From CAXXOZ01 sp963676435 (GTDB lineage: Bacteria > Bacillota > Clostridia > Lachnospirales > Lachnospiraceae), in the NCBI GenBank assembly GCA_963676435.2, contig CAXXOZ010000020.1, forward strand, positions 1 to 64,000: 64,000 nucleotides of DNA. The letters run 5' to 3'. Within the stretch, counting starts at the first letter, position 1. Each line of letters starts with the position of its first letter. A program made the translations under genes and the position numbers. The notes below the pieces were generated by a model, which searched no databases, was not told where the DNA came from, and saw nothing but the letters and a program-made list of their open reading frames with translations. Shown piece after piece: positions 1 to 8,944 of the stretch.

Positions 1-1402
1 TTTTATCATTTTTAACTATAGGTGAATTTATGTGTGCATTTTTACCATTAACTTTTATCTTGGCAGCTTCGCCAATTTCACCTCTAATAAACCTATTATG
101 ATCATTAACTATAAAATTTAGCGCCTTTCCACTTTTAGGGAATATATCTTCATTGTTAAATCCTATCTGAATCGCCGCATCAGCTACAGTCAATTTGTTA
201 TTATTATAAAGTTTAATTCTTATATCGTTTATTGTTACAAATATAAAGCTGTTTTTCTGATCATACCAATTCATACAAATGCCAATTGGTGTTACTAGAA
301 GCGGATCTTTTATGACATCTTCTTGTTTAAAGAAAACATTTCCTAAAACCTCTTCTCCTCTTATAGCAACTCGGTCTTGTTGAAGTCCTAAATTATCAGC
401 AAGCTTTTGAATAAATCCTACCGCTTTGCCTCCGCCACCTACAACAAATACCGCACTTACGCTCTTATCACTATTTAACTTTATAATTTTATCAGCAATT
501 TCTTTGGTTATTTTATCAACTGTGTCTAAATAAGTTTCTACGACTTCTTCTGAGGAAACTGTATGTTCTAAATCCAGTATATCTTTATAATTTACTTCTC
601 CACCATTTCCTGCACCTATTTTGATTTGTTCTGCAGTATGAAAATCCACTAAATATTTTTGAGCTAGTACTTCAGTTATCTCATCTCCGGCTGATGGTAT
701 CATTCCATAGGCAATTATGCTTCCATCTTTTGTAATAGAGATATCAGATGTTCCTGCTCCCACATCAACTAAGGCTATATTTAAAAGTCTAAATCTTTCA
801 GGTATAGCTATATTTATAGCTGCTATAGGCTCTAGGGTTAAGTTTGCTACATGAAGTTCTGCCATATCTACAGCTGCATATAATCCATCGATTACTTCAT
901 CTGGTAAAAAAGTAGCTAAAACATCGGCTGATATTTTTCTACCTTTGTGTCCTTCTAAGTTTCCAATAGGATTATCATTTAAGTAATATTTAACAACCGA
1001 ATACCCTACAGATAAAAAGTTTGCTTTTTTCTCGGATTTTCTTATTTTTTCATGGGCTTTTTCAATCCCAAGTAAATCAAGTGTGTATATATCTTCTGCT
1101 GTTATTATTTTATTTTCATCAAATTCATATTCTACATGAGCAAGTGCTGTCTTTAAAACTCTTCCAGCAGCGGCAATACAAACCTCTTTTAAAGGACTTC
1201 CTATCTCTTCCTCTAAAACCTTTTTAACTTCACAAACAGTTTCACCAACCTTGCCAATATCATGTATCTGTCCATCTAACATTGCTCTGGTATCATGCTC
1301 AATAACATGGTGTGCAAGTACGTTAAATTTATTTTCATTTAAGTATCCAACGGAACCTACAACACTCCTTGTTCCAATGTCTAAACCAAACACTAACTGC
1401 AT
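1..1402 (-). CDS. FtsA/PilM-like ASKHA ATPase, C-terminus cut by window edge
   Basis: This open frame of about 467 codons runs off the left end, so the stop is not in view. The start is ATG at 1400-1402 with an AGGAG site just upstream. The N-terminus has the phosphate-1 signature of actin-fold ATPases (LDIGTRSVVG), a phosphate-2-like block (VDVGAGTSDISI) near residue 200 and an adenosine-type glycine block (FVVGGGGKAVG) near residue 315. This layout matches the long FtsA-domain proteins of Clostridia. Those are related to FtsA and PilM and are thought to act at the membrane or divisome, but the exact role is not established. The gene lies 55 nt downstream of coaE and is probably co-transcribed with polA-coaE. 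It is not a canonical FtsA because no ftsZ is adjacent and the frame continues past 460 residues. Confidence 0.75.
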   Translation of the reverse strand, partial: MQLVFGLDIGTRSVVGSVGYLNENKFNVLAHHVIEHDTRAMLDGQIHDIGKVGETVCEVKKVLEEEIGSPLKEVCIAAAGRVLKTALAHVEYEFDENKIITAEDIYTLDLLGIEKAHEKIRKSEKKANFLSVGYSVVKYYLNDNPIGNLEGHKGRKISADVLATFLPDEVIDGLYAAVDMAELHVANLTLEPIAAINIAIPERFRLLNIALVDVGAGTSDISITKDGSIIAYGMIPSAGDEITEVLAQKYLVDFHTAEQIKIGAGNGGEVNYKDILDLEHTVSSEEVVETYLDTVDKITKEIADKIIKLNSDKSVSAVFVVGGGGKAVGFIQKLADNLGLQQDRVAIRGEEVLGNVFFKQEDVIKDPLLVTPIGICMNWYDQKNSFIFVTINDIRIKLYNNNKLTVADAAIQIGFNNEDIFPKSGKALNFIVNDHNRFIRGEIGEAAKIKVNGKNAHINSPIVKNDK

Positions 1403-1457
1403 TGATTTTCTCCTGTCAAAATATTATTTAACCCATTACATAGTAACATAATATAGG

Positions 1458-2045
1458 CTAAAACTCTAGTATTTTTTCTATCTGTAAATATGTGTTTTCG
1501 ATATTATTTGAGTTATTTATAGCGTAATCACAACCTTCTTTAAACTCTTCATCTGTTAATTGATTAGACATTATTTGAAGTATTTTTTCTTCAGAATATC
1601 CTCTAGAATTTATTAGTCTTTCTTTTCTCTTTTCAAGGTCTGAATAAAGGCACCACATTTGATCACATATGCTTTTATATCCTGCTTCTATTAGTAATGC
1701 AGCTTCAATTACTATTAATCTATCACTTTCTTTTTCCTTGATTTTTTTAATTATCTTTTCTATTTCTAACCTGACTTGGGGGTGAATTATATCAGATAAT
1801 ATTTTAAGCTTTTCTGGATCTTTAAAAGTTATTTCTCCAAGCTTTTTTCTGTTTATTGTTTTATCTTGATCTATAATATCATTACCAAACTCATTTACAA
1901 CCAACTTATAACACTTATTACCAGGCATCATAACTTCATGAGCTATTAAGTCTGCTTGAATTATGTATGCATTATACTTTTCTTTTAAGTATTCAAGAAC
2001 TGTTGATTTTCCAGTTCCAACACCACCAGTTAATCCTATTATCAT
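1458..2045 (-). CDS. coaE: Dephospho-CoA kinase
   Basis: CoaE phosphorylates dephospho-CoA with ATP in the last step of coenzyme A synthesis in the cytosol. The 195-residue length is normal for the family. The N-terminus carries the Walker A loop GLTGGVGTGKST (residues 4-15). The CoA-binding segment around IIHPQVR and the lid region (RLINSRGYSEEKI) are recognisable. The start has an AAGGA site 8 nt upstream. It lies 18 nt after polA, a common polA-coaE arrangement in Firmicutes, and is very likely in one operon with it. Confidence 0.95.
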   Translation of the reverse strand: MIIGLTGGVGTGKSTVLEYLKEKYNAYIIQADLIAHEVMMPGNKCYKLVVNEFGNDIIDQDKTINRKKLGEITFKDPEKLKILSDIIHPQVRLEIEKIIKKIKEKESDRLIVIEAALLIEAGYKSICDQMWCLYSDLEKRKERLINSRGYSEEKILQIMSNQLTDEEFKEGCDYAINNSNNIENTYLQIEKILEF

Positions 2046-2063
2046 GTCTTTTCCTTTTTAAAT

Positions 2064-4691
2064 TTAATGTGCTTCAAACCAGTTTTTTCCAATGTTTACA
2101 TCCACCTCTAATTTAACTTTTAAGTTTGCAGCTTTTCTCATTTTTTCTTCTAATATTATTGTTACTTCTTTAGCTTCTTTTTCATACGCTTCAATCAAGA
2201 GCTCATCGTGTACCTGTAAAACTATTCTTGATTTCATTTTTCTTGCTTTCAACTCTTTATCAACATTTACCATGGCTATCTTGATAATATCCGCTGCAGT
2301 ACCTTGAATAGGAGAATTCATAGCAATTCTCTCACCAAATGATCTTTGCATAAAATTACTTGATTTTAGTTCAGGAACAGGTCTTCGTCTACCAAATAAG
2401 GTTGTAACAAATCCTTGCTCTTTTGCTTGTTCAACTGTTTGTTCTAAAAATTCTTTTAACTTAGGATATGTGGCAAAATATTGTTTTATATATTCGCCCG
2501 CTTCTTTTCTACTTATACTTAATCCCTGACTTAAACCAAAAGAACTAATACCATAGACTATTCCAAAATTTACTGCTTTTGCATTACTTCTTTGAGTTGG
2601 AGTTACTTCTTCAAGAGGGATACCAAATACTTTTGATGCTGTTATTTTATGAATATCCTGTGCACTTTTGTAGGCTTCTATTAAATTTTCATCACCTGAA
2701 AGATGTGCCAAAACTCGAAGTTCTATCTGTGAATAGTCGGCGTCAATAAATATATAACCCTCTTCTGGTACAAATACTTTTCTAATAGCTCTTCCAAGTT
2801 CCATTCTTATTGGAATGTTTTGGAGGTTTGGCTCTGTAGAACTTAGTCTACCTGTAGCAGCTATTGTTTGATTGAATTTTCCATGAATTCTTCCATCTAA
2901 TCCAATAAAATTTGCCAAACCATCTGCATATGTTGATTTTAATTTTGTTAATTGCCTATATTCCAATATTTTATTTACTACAGGGTAATCTGGAGCCAAT
3001 TTTTCTAAAACATCTGCTGATGTTGAATAACCTGTCTTTGTTTTTTTACCACCTGGAATATTTAGTTTACCAAACAAAACCTGCCCTAACTGTTTTGGAG
3101 AATTGATATTAAAATCCTCATCAACTTCGTTATGTATATCTTTTTCTAATTCAGCGATTTTAACTCCTAATTCACTACCGTATAATGCAAGACTTTCTTT
3201 TTCAACTTTTATCCCTGTTTTTTCCATATGAAATAATGCAAAAGTTAAAGGCAATTCTATCTTCATATATAAGTCTTTCTGCCCTGTTTTGCTAATTTCA
3301 TCCATAATATTTTCATAAACCAAATAACAAACATAACTGCTATAGCATACAAATTTTATATATTCATCATATTTAATCATTTCTGCTTGAATTAAATCTA
3401 TTTTCCCAAGCAAATCAAGTCTAGACGGTATGGTCATATCTAGATAATCTCTTGCAAGGTCATCATAATTATATGATTCTTTTAAAGGATTTAGTAAGTA
3501 TGCTGCAATTTCTAAATCATAGATATTCTCTCTATATTCAATATCTAAAAACTCCAACTGTGTTTTTAATTCTACCATAGCAATTTTCACATCAGAATTA
3601 AATATTTCTCTTATTCTATCAAGTAAGTATTCTTTTGTTAAAAATCCACCTATTTTTATAAAATAAATATCTTCTTTTGAAAACGTTATTGAAAATCCAT
3701 TATCAAATCCATGAAAACCTATTAAGCTTGATTCCTTTGCTTTTTTAAGAACAGCTTCAGCTTTAGCTAAATCAGAAATTATTTCAAAGTGCTTTTCATC
3801 TTGACAACCTGCTTCATCTGGTACTTCGTCAAATTTTGCAAGTATACTTTTAAATTCAAGCTGTTTTAAAAGTTCATAAGCTTCTTTTGTATGAAGTGTT
3901 CCAAGCTTACCCTCTTCCAATTTTATTTCCAGAGGAACATTTACATCGATGGTAGCTAAAACCTTACTTAATTTTGCCTGTTCGTAATGTTCCTTAAATA
4001 ACTGCGTTGTTTTAGCTTTACCCATATTTTCAATATTATCATATGCATTTTCTATGGTTTTATATTCTGTGATTATTTTTGTTGCAGTTTTTTCTCCTAT
4101 TCCTGGAACTCCTGGTATGTTATCAGAGCTGTCTCCCATCAATGCTTTTACATCTATAAATTCTGTTGGCGTAACCTGATATTTTTCTAATACGTCCGCC
4201 TCATAATAATCTTCTACTTCTGTGGTACCTCTTTTTGTTTTAGGGATTCTGATTACAGTACTTTTTGTTGCAAGCTGTAACATATCCTTATCTCCTGAAA
4301 CTAAAGCGACGGATAAACCCTCTTTTTCACCTTTCTTTGCAAGCGTACCTAAAACATCATCTGCCTCATAGCCTGACATTTCTACCACAGTCACATTCAT
4401 AGCTTTTAAAACATCTTTAATTACTGGCACCTGTTCATGTAATTCCTGTGGCATAGGTTTCCTTGTACCTTTATACTCTTTATATAAATCGTGTCTAAAG
4501 TTTGGCCCTTTAAAGTCAAAGGCAACTATTAAATATTCAGGTTTTTCCTCTTCTAAAACCTTAAACAATATATTTAAAAAGCCGTATACACCATTTGTAT
4601 GCAGCCCCTTTGAATTGGTAAGTTCAGGTATCCCATAGAATGCTCTACTAAGTATGCTGTGACCATCAATTAAAACCAATTTTTCTCCCAT
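2064..4691 (-). CDS. polA: DNA polymerase I
   Basis: PolA is the repair and Okazaki-processing polymerase. The N-terminal third is the 5'-3' flap nuclease with conserved acidic motifs (GYEADDVLG, GDKDMLQL, GDSSDNIPG). The middle is a degenerate 3'-5' exonuclease domain in which the catalytic DxE motif is not visible (around residues 310-330 it reads SLIGFHGFDNG), so proofreading is probably lost, as in Bacillus-type Pol I. The C-terminus has polymerase motifs A (DADYSQIELRVLAHLS), B (RSNAKAVNFGIVYG) and C (QVHDELLIE). A start 24 nt upstream is open (4715), but AGAGGA sits correctly before the ATG at 4691 and the family begins MGEKLVLIDG, so 4691 is preferred (875 residues). It is transcribed leftwards ahead of coaE. 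Confidence 0.96.
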   Translation of the reverse strand: MGEKLVLIDGHSILSRAFYGIPELTNSKGLHTNGVYGFLNILFKVLEEEKPEYLIVAFDFKGPNFRHDLYKEYKGTRKPMPQELHEQVPVIKDVLKAMNVTVVEMSGYEADDVLGTLAKKGEKEGLSVALVSGDKDMLQLATKSTVIRIPKTKRGTTEVEDYYEADVLEKYQVTPTEFIDVKALMGDSSDNIPGVPGIGEKTATKIITEYKTIENAYDNIENMGKAKTTQLFKEHYEQAKLSKVLATIDVNVPLEIKLEEGKLGTLHTKEAYELLKQLEFKSILAKFDEVPDEAGCQDEKHFEIISDLAKAEAVLKKAKESSLIGFHGFDNGFSITFSKEDIYFIKIGGFLTKEYLLDRIREIFNSDVKIAMVELKTQLEFLDIEYRENIYDLEIAAYLLNPLKESYNYDDLARDYLDMTIPSRLDLLGKIDLIQAEMIKYDEYIKFVCYSSYVCYLVYENIMDEISKTGQKDLYMKIELPLTFALFHMEKTGIKVEKESLALYGSELGVKIAELEKDIHNEVDEDFNINSPKQLGQVLFGKLNIPGGKKTKTGYSTSADVLEKLAPDYPVVNKILEYRQLTKLKSTYADGLANFIGLDGRIHGKFNQTIAATGRLSSTEPNLQNIPIRMELGRAIRKVFVPEEGYIFIDADYSQIELRVLAHLSGDENLIEAYKSAQDIHKITASKVFGIPLEEVTPTQRSNAKAVNFGIVYGISSFGLSQGLSISRKEAGEYIKQYFATYPKLKEFLEQTVEQAKEQGFVTTLFGRRRPVPELKSSNFMQRSFGERIAMNSPIQGTAADIIKIAMVNVDKELKARKMKSRIVLQVHDELLIEAYEKEAKEVTIILEEKMRKAANLKVKLEVDVNIGKNWFEAH

Positions 4692-4708
4692 TATTTTTCC
4701 TCTTTTCG

Positions 4709-4737
4709 TTGACATTTTTTACCTAAAATGATATTAT
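4709..4737 (+). promoter_or_regulatory. Promoter for tRNA-Leu
   Basis: TTGACA at 4709-4714, a 17-bp spacer and TATTAT at 4732-4737 predict a start near 4744, about 35 nt before the tRNA. Its -10 box overlaps that of the leftward polA promoter, so the two are probably mutually exclusive. Confidence 0.7.
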
Positions 4738-4759
4738 CATACATGCGTTTGTAATGCAA
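4731..4759 (-). promoter_or_regulatory. Promoter for polA-coaE
   Basis: On the minus strand TTGCAT (4754-4759), a 17-bp spacer and TAATAT (4731-4736) precede polA and predict a start near 4724. The box shares bases with the rightward tRNA promoter. Confidence 0.6.
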
Positions 4760-4778
4760 TTATTAGCAAATACAACAG

Positions 4779-4861
4779 GCGGATGTGGCGGAATGGCAGA
4801 CGCATCAGACTCAAAATCTGACGCTGGTAACAGTGTGTGGGTTCAAGTCCCACCATCCGCA
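4779..4861 (+). tRNA. tRNA-Leu (anticodon CAA)
   Basis: The 83-nt sequence folds as a class II tRNA. The acceptor stem is GCGGATG/CATCCGC with discriminator A at 4861. The anticodon stem is TCAGA/TCTGA around loop CTCAAAA, giving anticodon CAA, which reads UUG. A long variable arm and the T-loop GTTCAAGTC are present. CCA is not encoded. It stands alone between polA and a chemoreceptor gene and is followed by its own terminator. Confidence 0.96.
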
Positions 4862-4863
4862 TT

Positions 4864-4903
4864 AAAAGCTAAACTCGAATCCGATTCGATGTTTAGCTTT
4901 TTT
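4864..4903 (+). terminator. Intrinsic terminator after tRNA-Leu
   Basis: An 11-bp stem AAAAGCTAAAC/GTTTAGCTTTT encloses a loop that can itself pair (TCGAATC/GATTCGA). A run of T follows. Confidence 0.85.
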
Positions 4904-4924
4904 CAATATGATTCACCTTTCCCA

Positions 4925-4953
4925 TTGCCACAACAACAACAAAATGATAAACT
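4925..4953 (+). promoter_or_regulatory. Likely promoter for the 577-residue chemoreceptor
   Basis: TTGCCA at 4925, a 17-bp spacer rich in CAA repeats, and TAAACT at 4948-4953 lie about 43 nt before the start codon. No sigma-D type box was seen. Confidence 0.45.
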
Positions 4954-4995
4954 ACTACTTAGGGTGTATTATTACATAAAAATTTGGAGGTATTT

Positions 4996-6729
4996 ATGAA
5001 AAAAAACAAATCTATTTTCAAACTAACTATTAGGAAAAAATTAATTTTAGTTATGACCTTAGCGGTTATTGCTCTTATTGGGACATCAATATTTTCCTAT
5101 TATCAATCAACTATATTAAAGACTCTTCATGAAGAAAGCACAATTTCTGTAGTAGATGCTCAAACTGCTACTTACGCAAAATATAATTTAATTGAGCTAT
5201 CAAATACCGTTAATAATATTATGATTAATGGTTATTCCAGCTACTCAAGTGTATCTTACAACGAAAAGAAAGAGACACTAGAAACAGGCCTTGATAATGT
5301 ATTGACTTTAACTGACACTCAAGGTGAAATTGATTTTATTAATAGTGCTTATGAAAGCATTGATTCATATTCAGAAATTATTGAAAAAGAACTTTTTCCT
5401 GCTTTGGAAAATAACTCACTTACTGCTGATGAAATTTCAAATATAAAAATAAGGCTAAATGGTCTTGAAAGTAATTATTTAACAACCATGCAAAGTGTTA
5501 TTGATTCTTTTAATTCAGATTCTCAATCCGCAACTCTTGAGTATATAAATGCCAGTGACAAAGGAACCCTATTTTTTATAATTGTAGTTGGCTGTATTAT
5601 AGTAATTTTATTTGTGCTTTTATATTTCTTTGCAAGAAGTATAAACAAACCAATTTCAACTTTAATAAAAGTAATTAAAAATTATGCAAATCTAAATTTT
5701 AGTAACGAACTACAAAAAGAGAAAACAAAAATTAATAAAAGAACAGATGAAATCGGTGAAATGGGCAAAGAATTAGCTCTCATGGAAGAAAATGTCCGTG
5801 ATTTTATAATGAGCACCTCAGAAGCCTCAAATCAGGTTGCATCTGCTTCTCAGGAATTAACTGCTACTGCTCAACAGGTTTCAAATGGAACTGAAGAAGT
5901 GTCTGACACGATTGAATCTATGGCTCAAGGAGCTAATGAGCAAGCCGAAGATACTGGTCTCGCCGCTCAAAATATAAATGATTTAGGTAAAATGATAGAA
6001 AATGATTCAACAGAATTAAGCAACTTAAACAATGCCACAGGAGATATTGACAATAAGAAAAACGAAGGCTTCGAAGTTTTAAGAGATCTTATAACAAAGA
6101 CTAATGAAAACAATGATGCTGCTCAAAATATTCGAAAAATAATTGTAACAAATAATGAAAGTGCATCTAAAATAGAAGAAGCCAGTAACATGATAGAAAA
6201 TATTGCCGAACAGACTAATCTTTTAGCTTTAAATGCTGCTATTGAGGCTGCAAGGGCTGGTGAGGCAGGTAGAGGTTTTTCTGTTGTTGCTGAAGAAATA
6301 AGGCATTTAGCTGAACAAACAAATAACTTTACATCAGAAATTAAAGTTGTAATTGATGAACTAAAAAACAACTCTGAAGTAGCTGTTAATGAGGTTGAAG
6401 ATGTATTAAATATAGTTAACAATCAAAGTACCAGCGTAAAACAAACAGAAGATAAGTTTGATCAAATAGCAGTTTCTATTGAAACCATTAAAACCATTAT
6501 TGATAAATTAAATAATTCTTCAAAAGAAATGCAAAAGAAAAAAGATGCTGTTTTAGATTTAATGCAAAATCTTTCAGCAATATCTGAAGAAAATGCAGCT
6601 GGGACTGAAGAAGCTTCTGCTTCTATTCAAGAACAAGCCGCTTCAATTATCGAAATTTCAAACTCTAGCGATAACTTAGCAAGAGTTGCCTCCGAACTAT
6701 TAAATCAAATACAGAAATTTAAGTATTAA
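4996..6729 (+). CDS. Methyl-accepting chemotaxis protein
   Basis: A membrane chemoreceptor that signals to CheA/CheW. TM1 lies near residues 13-35, followed by an extracytoplasmic helical ligand region of about 150 residues and TM2 near 192-215. A HAMP segment (INKPISTLIKVIKNYANL) and a long coiled-coil signalling domain follow, with the conserved tip NLLALNAAIEAARAGEAGRG near residue 410. The first in-frame ATG is at 4984, but GGAGG at 4986-4990 places the real start at 4996 (577 residues). No CheR-binding pentapeptide is seen at the C-terminus. The ligand is unknown. The gene is monocistronic between the tRNA terminator and a hairpin at 6733. Confidence 0.93.
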   Translation: MKKNKSIFKLTIRKKLILVMTLAVIALIGTSIFSYYQSTILKTLHEESTISVVDAQTATYAKYNLIELSNTVNNIMINGYSSYSSVSYNEKKETLETGLDNVLTLTDTQGEIDFINSAYESIDSYSEIIEKELFPALENNSLTADEISNIKIRLNGLESNYLTTMQSVIDSFNSDSQSATLEYINASDKGTLFFIIVVGCIIVILFVLLYFFARSINKPISTLIKVIKNYANLNFSNELQKEKTKINKRTDEIGEMGKELALMEENVRDFIMSTSEASNQVASASQELTATAQQVSNGTEEVSDTIESMAQGANEQAEDTGLAAQNINDLGKMIENDSTELSNLNNATGDIDNKKNEGFEVLRDLITKTNENNDAAQNIRKIIVTNNESASKIEEASNMIENIAEQTNLLALNAAIEAARAGEAGRGFSVVAEEIRHLAEQTNNFTSEIKVVIDELKNNSEVAVNEVEDVLNIVNNQSTSVKQTEDKFDQIAVSIETIKTIIDKLNNSSKEMQKKKDAVLDLMQNLSAISEENAAGTEEASASIQEQAASIIEISNSSDNLARVASELLNQIQKFKY

Positions 6730-6732
6730 AAA

Positions 6733-6767
6733 AACGCTGCTCACTTCGAATTTAGGTGAGCAGCGTT
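6733..6767 (-). terminator. Terminator between convergent chemoreceptor genes
   Basis: A 12-bp stem AACGCTGCTCAC/GTGAGCAGCGTT with a short loop. The T-run is on the minus strand, so it mainly terminates the gene ending at 6773. It may also block read-through from the left. Confidence 0.85.
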
Positions 6768-6772
6768 CTAAA

Positions 6773-7600
6773 TTATTGCTTTGATAATTCCACGAGTTTT
6801 TCTGATGACTTAGACACTTCTTCTATTGCTACAGAAATTTGAGATGTAGTATCAGCTTGATTTTTAGAATCTTTCGCTATTGAAATTAAAGACTCTGTAA
6901 TGCTATCTATAGATTCCTTCATTTCAAAAAGCATTTCTGAAACTTGATGTGCTGAATCATTACTCAAACTTGCAAGTTTTCGCATTTCGTCAGCTACTAC
7001 TGAAAAACCTTTTCCATGTTCTCCTGCTCTGGCTGCTTCTATAGCTGCGTTTAAAGCTAATAAATTGGACTGATTTGCTATTCCTTTAATACCATTAATA
7101 ACTGAATCCGCTTTTCCAATATTATCTGATGTGACTTCTGATAGTTTTTCAATTTCTATTAAACTGTCAGAAATATTTTTTGCCATTGTTGAGATTTCTA
7201 TTGTGCTTGCACTTATTTCTTCCATTATTGAGAATAAATCTTCTGATGTTTCAGAAAGCTCAATTTCCTTTTCAATGTTTTTCGCCAGTGCAATAGCACC
7301 TAAAACTTCGCCATCTTCATTTAGGATAGGACCACCTATACCTTTAAATTCAAAACCAAAAACTTCTTTAGGGACAACACTGTTAATAGAAATATTTTTA
7401 TTCACAATATCATAAACAGGCTCATCTTCTCTTATTTGATCACCTGCTCGACAGCCTGCATCAATTGTTTTACTAGGAAAATACGATAAACACTTTTCTT
7501 TATTTGTAAGAAAAACAGCTATATCCATTTCCTCTTGTAATAATTTTGTGAATGTTTCTGTTACTGACTTAAACGCTTCTTCCATTTCAATACTATTCAC
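6773..7600 (-). CDS. Soluble methyl-accepting chemotaxis protein
   Basis: A 275-residue cytoplasmic chemoreceptor without membrane segments. The N-terminal ~120 residues form a small sensory domain (conserved-looking AVFLTNKEKCLSYFP and GGPILNEDGEVLGAIALAKN, resembling sporulation stage V/GAF-type ligand pockets). The rest is a short signalling hairpin with the tip NLLALNAAIEAARAGEHGKG. The start is GTG at 7598-7600, with GGAGGTG 5 nt upstream. The signalling domain is much shorter than in transmembrane receptors, and it probably senses an intracellular signal. It faces the neighbouring receptor tail to tail. Confidence 0.88.
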   Translation of the reverse strand: MNSIEMEEAFKSVTETFTKLLQEEMDIAVFLTNKEKCLSYFPSKTIDAGCRAGDQIREDEPVYDIVNKNISINSVVPKEVFGFEFKGIGGPILNEDGEVLGAIALAKNIEKEIELSETSEDLFSIMEEISASTIEISTMAKNISDSLIEIEKLSEVTSDNIGKADSVINGIKGIANQSNLLALNAAIEAARAGEHGKGFSVVADEMRKLASLSNDSAHQVSEMLFEMKESIDSITESLISIAKDSKNQADTTSQISVAIEEVSKSSEKLVELSKQ

Positions 7601-7768
7601 TTTACACCTCCGAAATATTTTTACACTAATTAAATTATATAGTCTGTAAAAATAAACATCAATTAATAATAGTGATATACTTATATCAAAATCGCATGGT
7701 GCTATTCTATATGTACATATATATTTTCTTAACTACTTCCCTTTAATTTTTCTAATATCATTCCCATG

Positions 7769-8848
7769 TTAGAACGTTTTAAAGTTAAGCTTGTTATAAA
7801 TAATATTTAACAGCTTGTTATATAATGTGACTTTCTTTGTTAATTCAATTGCTATTGATATTATTAACATAACCAAAGAAAGTATCAAAAATATTAATAA
7901 TGATGATTTAAAACTATATATAAACTCTTTAAACCAAAAAAGATAAATAAAAGTATGTGTGAAAAAAATATTTGCTGAATGCTTTCCGTAAAATTCAAAA
8001 ATTTTATTTATGAATGGTATTTCATATATAAATTCATAACTAAACAGAATAATAGCTACTGCTCCTGAACATCTGGCAACCGTACTAAAAGGGCCACCAA
8101 TAAATATAAAAGAAATAATTGTTGTCCCAACATATAAAAATATTTTTATTACTTTTGAAAGCACTTTTTTATTGAATATAATCTTTTTCTTTATAATTTC
8201 AAAAAAATTCGTTTCACTTGCCATAACTCCAAATGCACAACAAAAGATATATACTCCATATTTTATATTAAATATTAATATTGCTATAAAAATTATTGGG
8301 ATTATCCCTATAGAAACCTTTTTATATAATTCATAAAAAAATGGAACAATGAACATTACAACAATTGCTATGCTCATATACCACCAAGTAGGGTTATAAG
8401 AAATTGTAGAAAATAAGTTTGAGGTTCCAGTAATGTCAAAAATCACAGCAGGAATAATATGTATTAAATTTTCCCCATAAATCGTATAATTATAATTAAA
8501 AAATAAGGCTCCTAATATATGAAAAAGTATAAATATAAATATAAACCCAGAAATTAATTTTATGTAACGATATCTGAAATATAACCAGTATTTTTGACCG
8601 CTTATTTCTTTATATTTTTTAGAAAAAAACTTTGATAAACCAAATGCTGATAGTATTACAAAAATACTTACACAAATATTTGATGCTTCGGAAATAAAGA
8701 TACTTAAATTAAAACCTTTAAAAATTAAAAAATTTATCTTACTATTTTCAAGAATCCCAGGTGGCGGACATGTAAAAAGATGATTGAATAATAATAATAA
8801 TATAGCCAGCCCTTTTGTAATATTTGTTGCTTTTTTATTGAATTCCAT
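7769..8848 (-). CDS. Acyltransferase 3 family membrane protein
   Basis: A 359-residue polytopic protein with about ten hydrophobic helices. The N-terminus TKGLAILLLLFNHLFTCPPP carries the family's membrane histidine (here NHLF), and an Arg-containing loop near YWLYFRYRYIKL follows. These proteins (OafA/YrhL type) transfer acyl groups to cell-surface sugars or lipids. The substrate is unknown. The gene stands alone, divergent from the DUF3786 gene. No terminator is obvious in 7601-7768, which is AT-rich. Confidence 0.8.
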   Translation of the reverse strand: MEFNKKATNITKGLAILLLLFNHLFTCPPPGILENSKINFLIFKGFNLSIFISEASNICVSIFVILSAFGLSKFFSKKYKEISGQKYWLYFRYRYIKLISGFIFIFILFHILGALFFNYNYTIYGENLIHIIPAVIFDITGTSNLFSTISYNPTWWYMSIAIVVMFIVPFFYELYKKVSIGIIPIIFIAILIFNIKYGVYIFCCAFGVMASETNFFEIIKKKIIFNKKVLSKVIKIFLYVGTTIISFIFIGGPFSTVARCSGAVAIILFSYEFIYEIPFINKIFEFYGKHSANIFFTHTFIYLFWFKEFIYSFKSSLLIFLILSLVMLIISIAIELTKKVTLYNKLLNIIYNKLNFKTF

Positions 8849-8944
8849 TTTAATCCCCCGAATGAATTTCTGAAATAAATTTTACTATTATTTTGTTTAT
8901 ATATCAAGTATATTGGTGTTATAATAAATAAAAAAGGAGTAGTT

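Noticed and set aside
4754..4999. Plus-strand open frame of 81 codons
   Set aside because: It lies across the tRNA-Leu and its terminator, so it is not coding.
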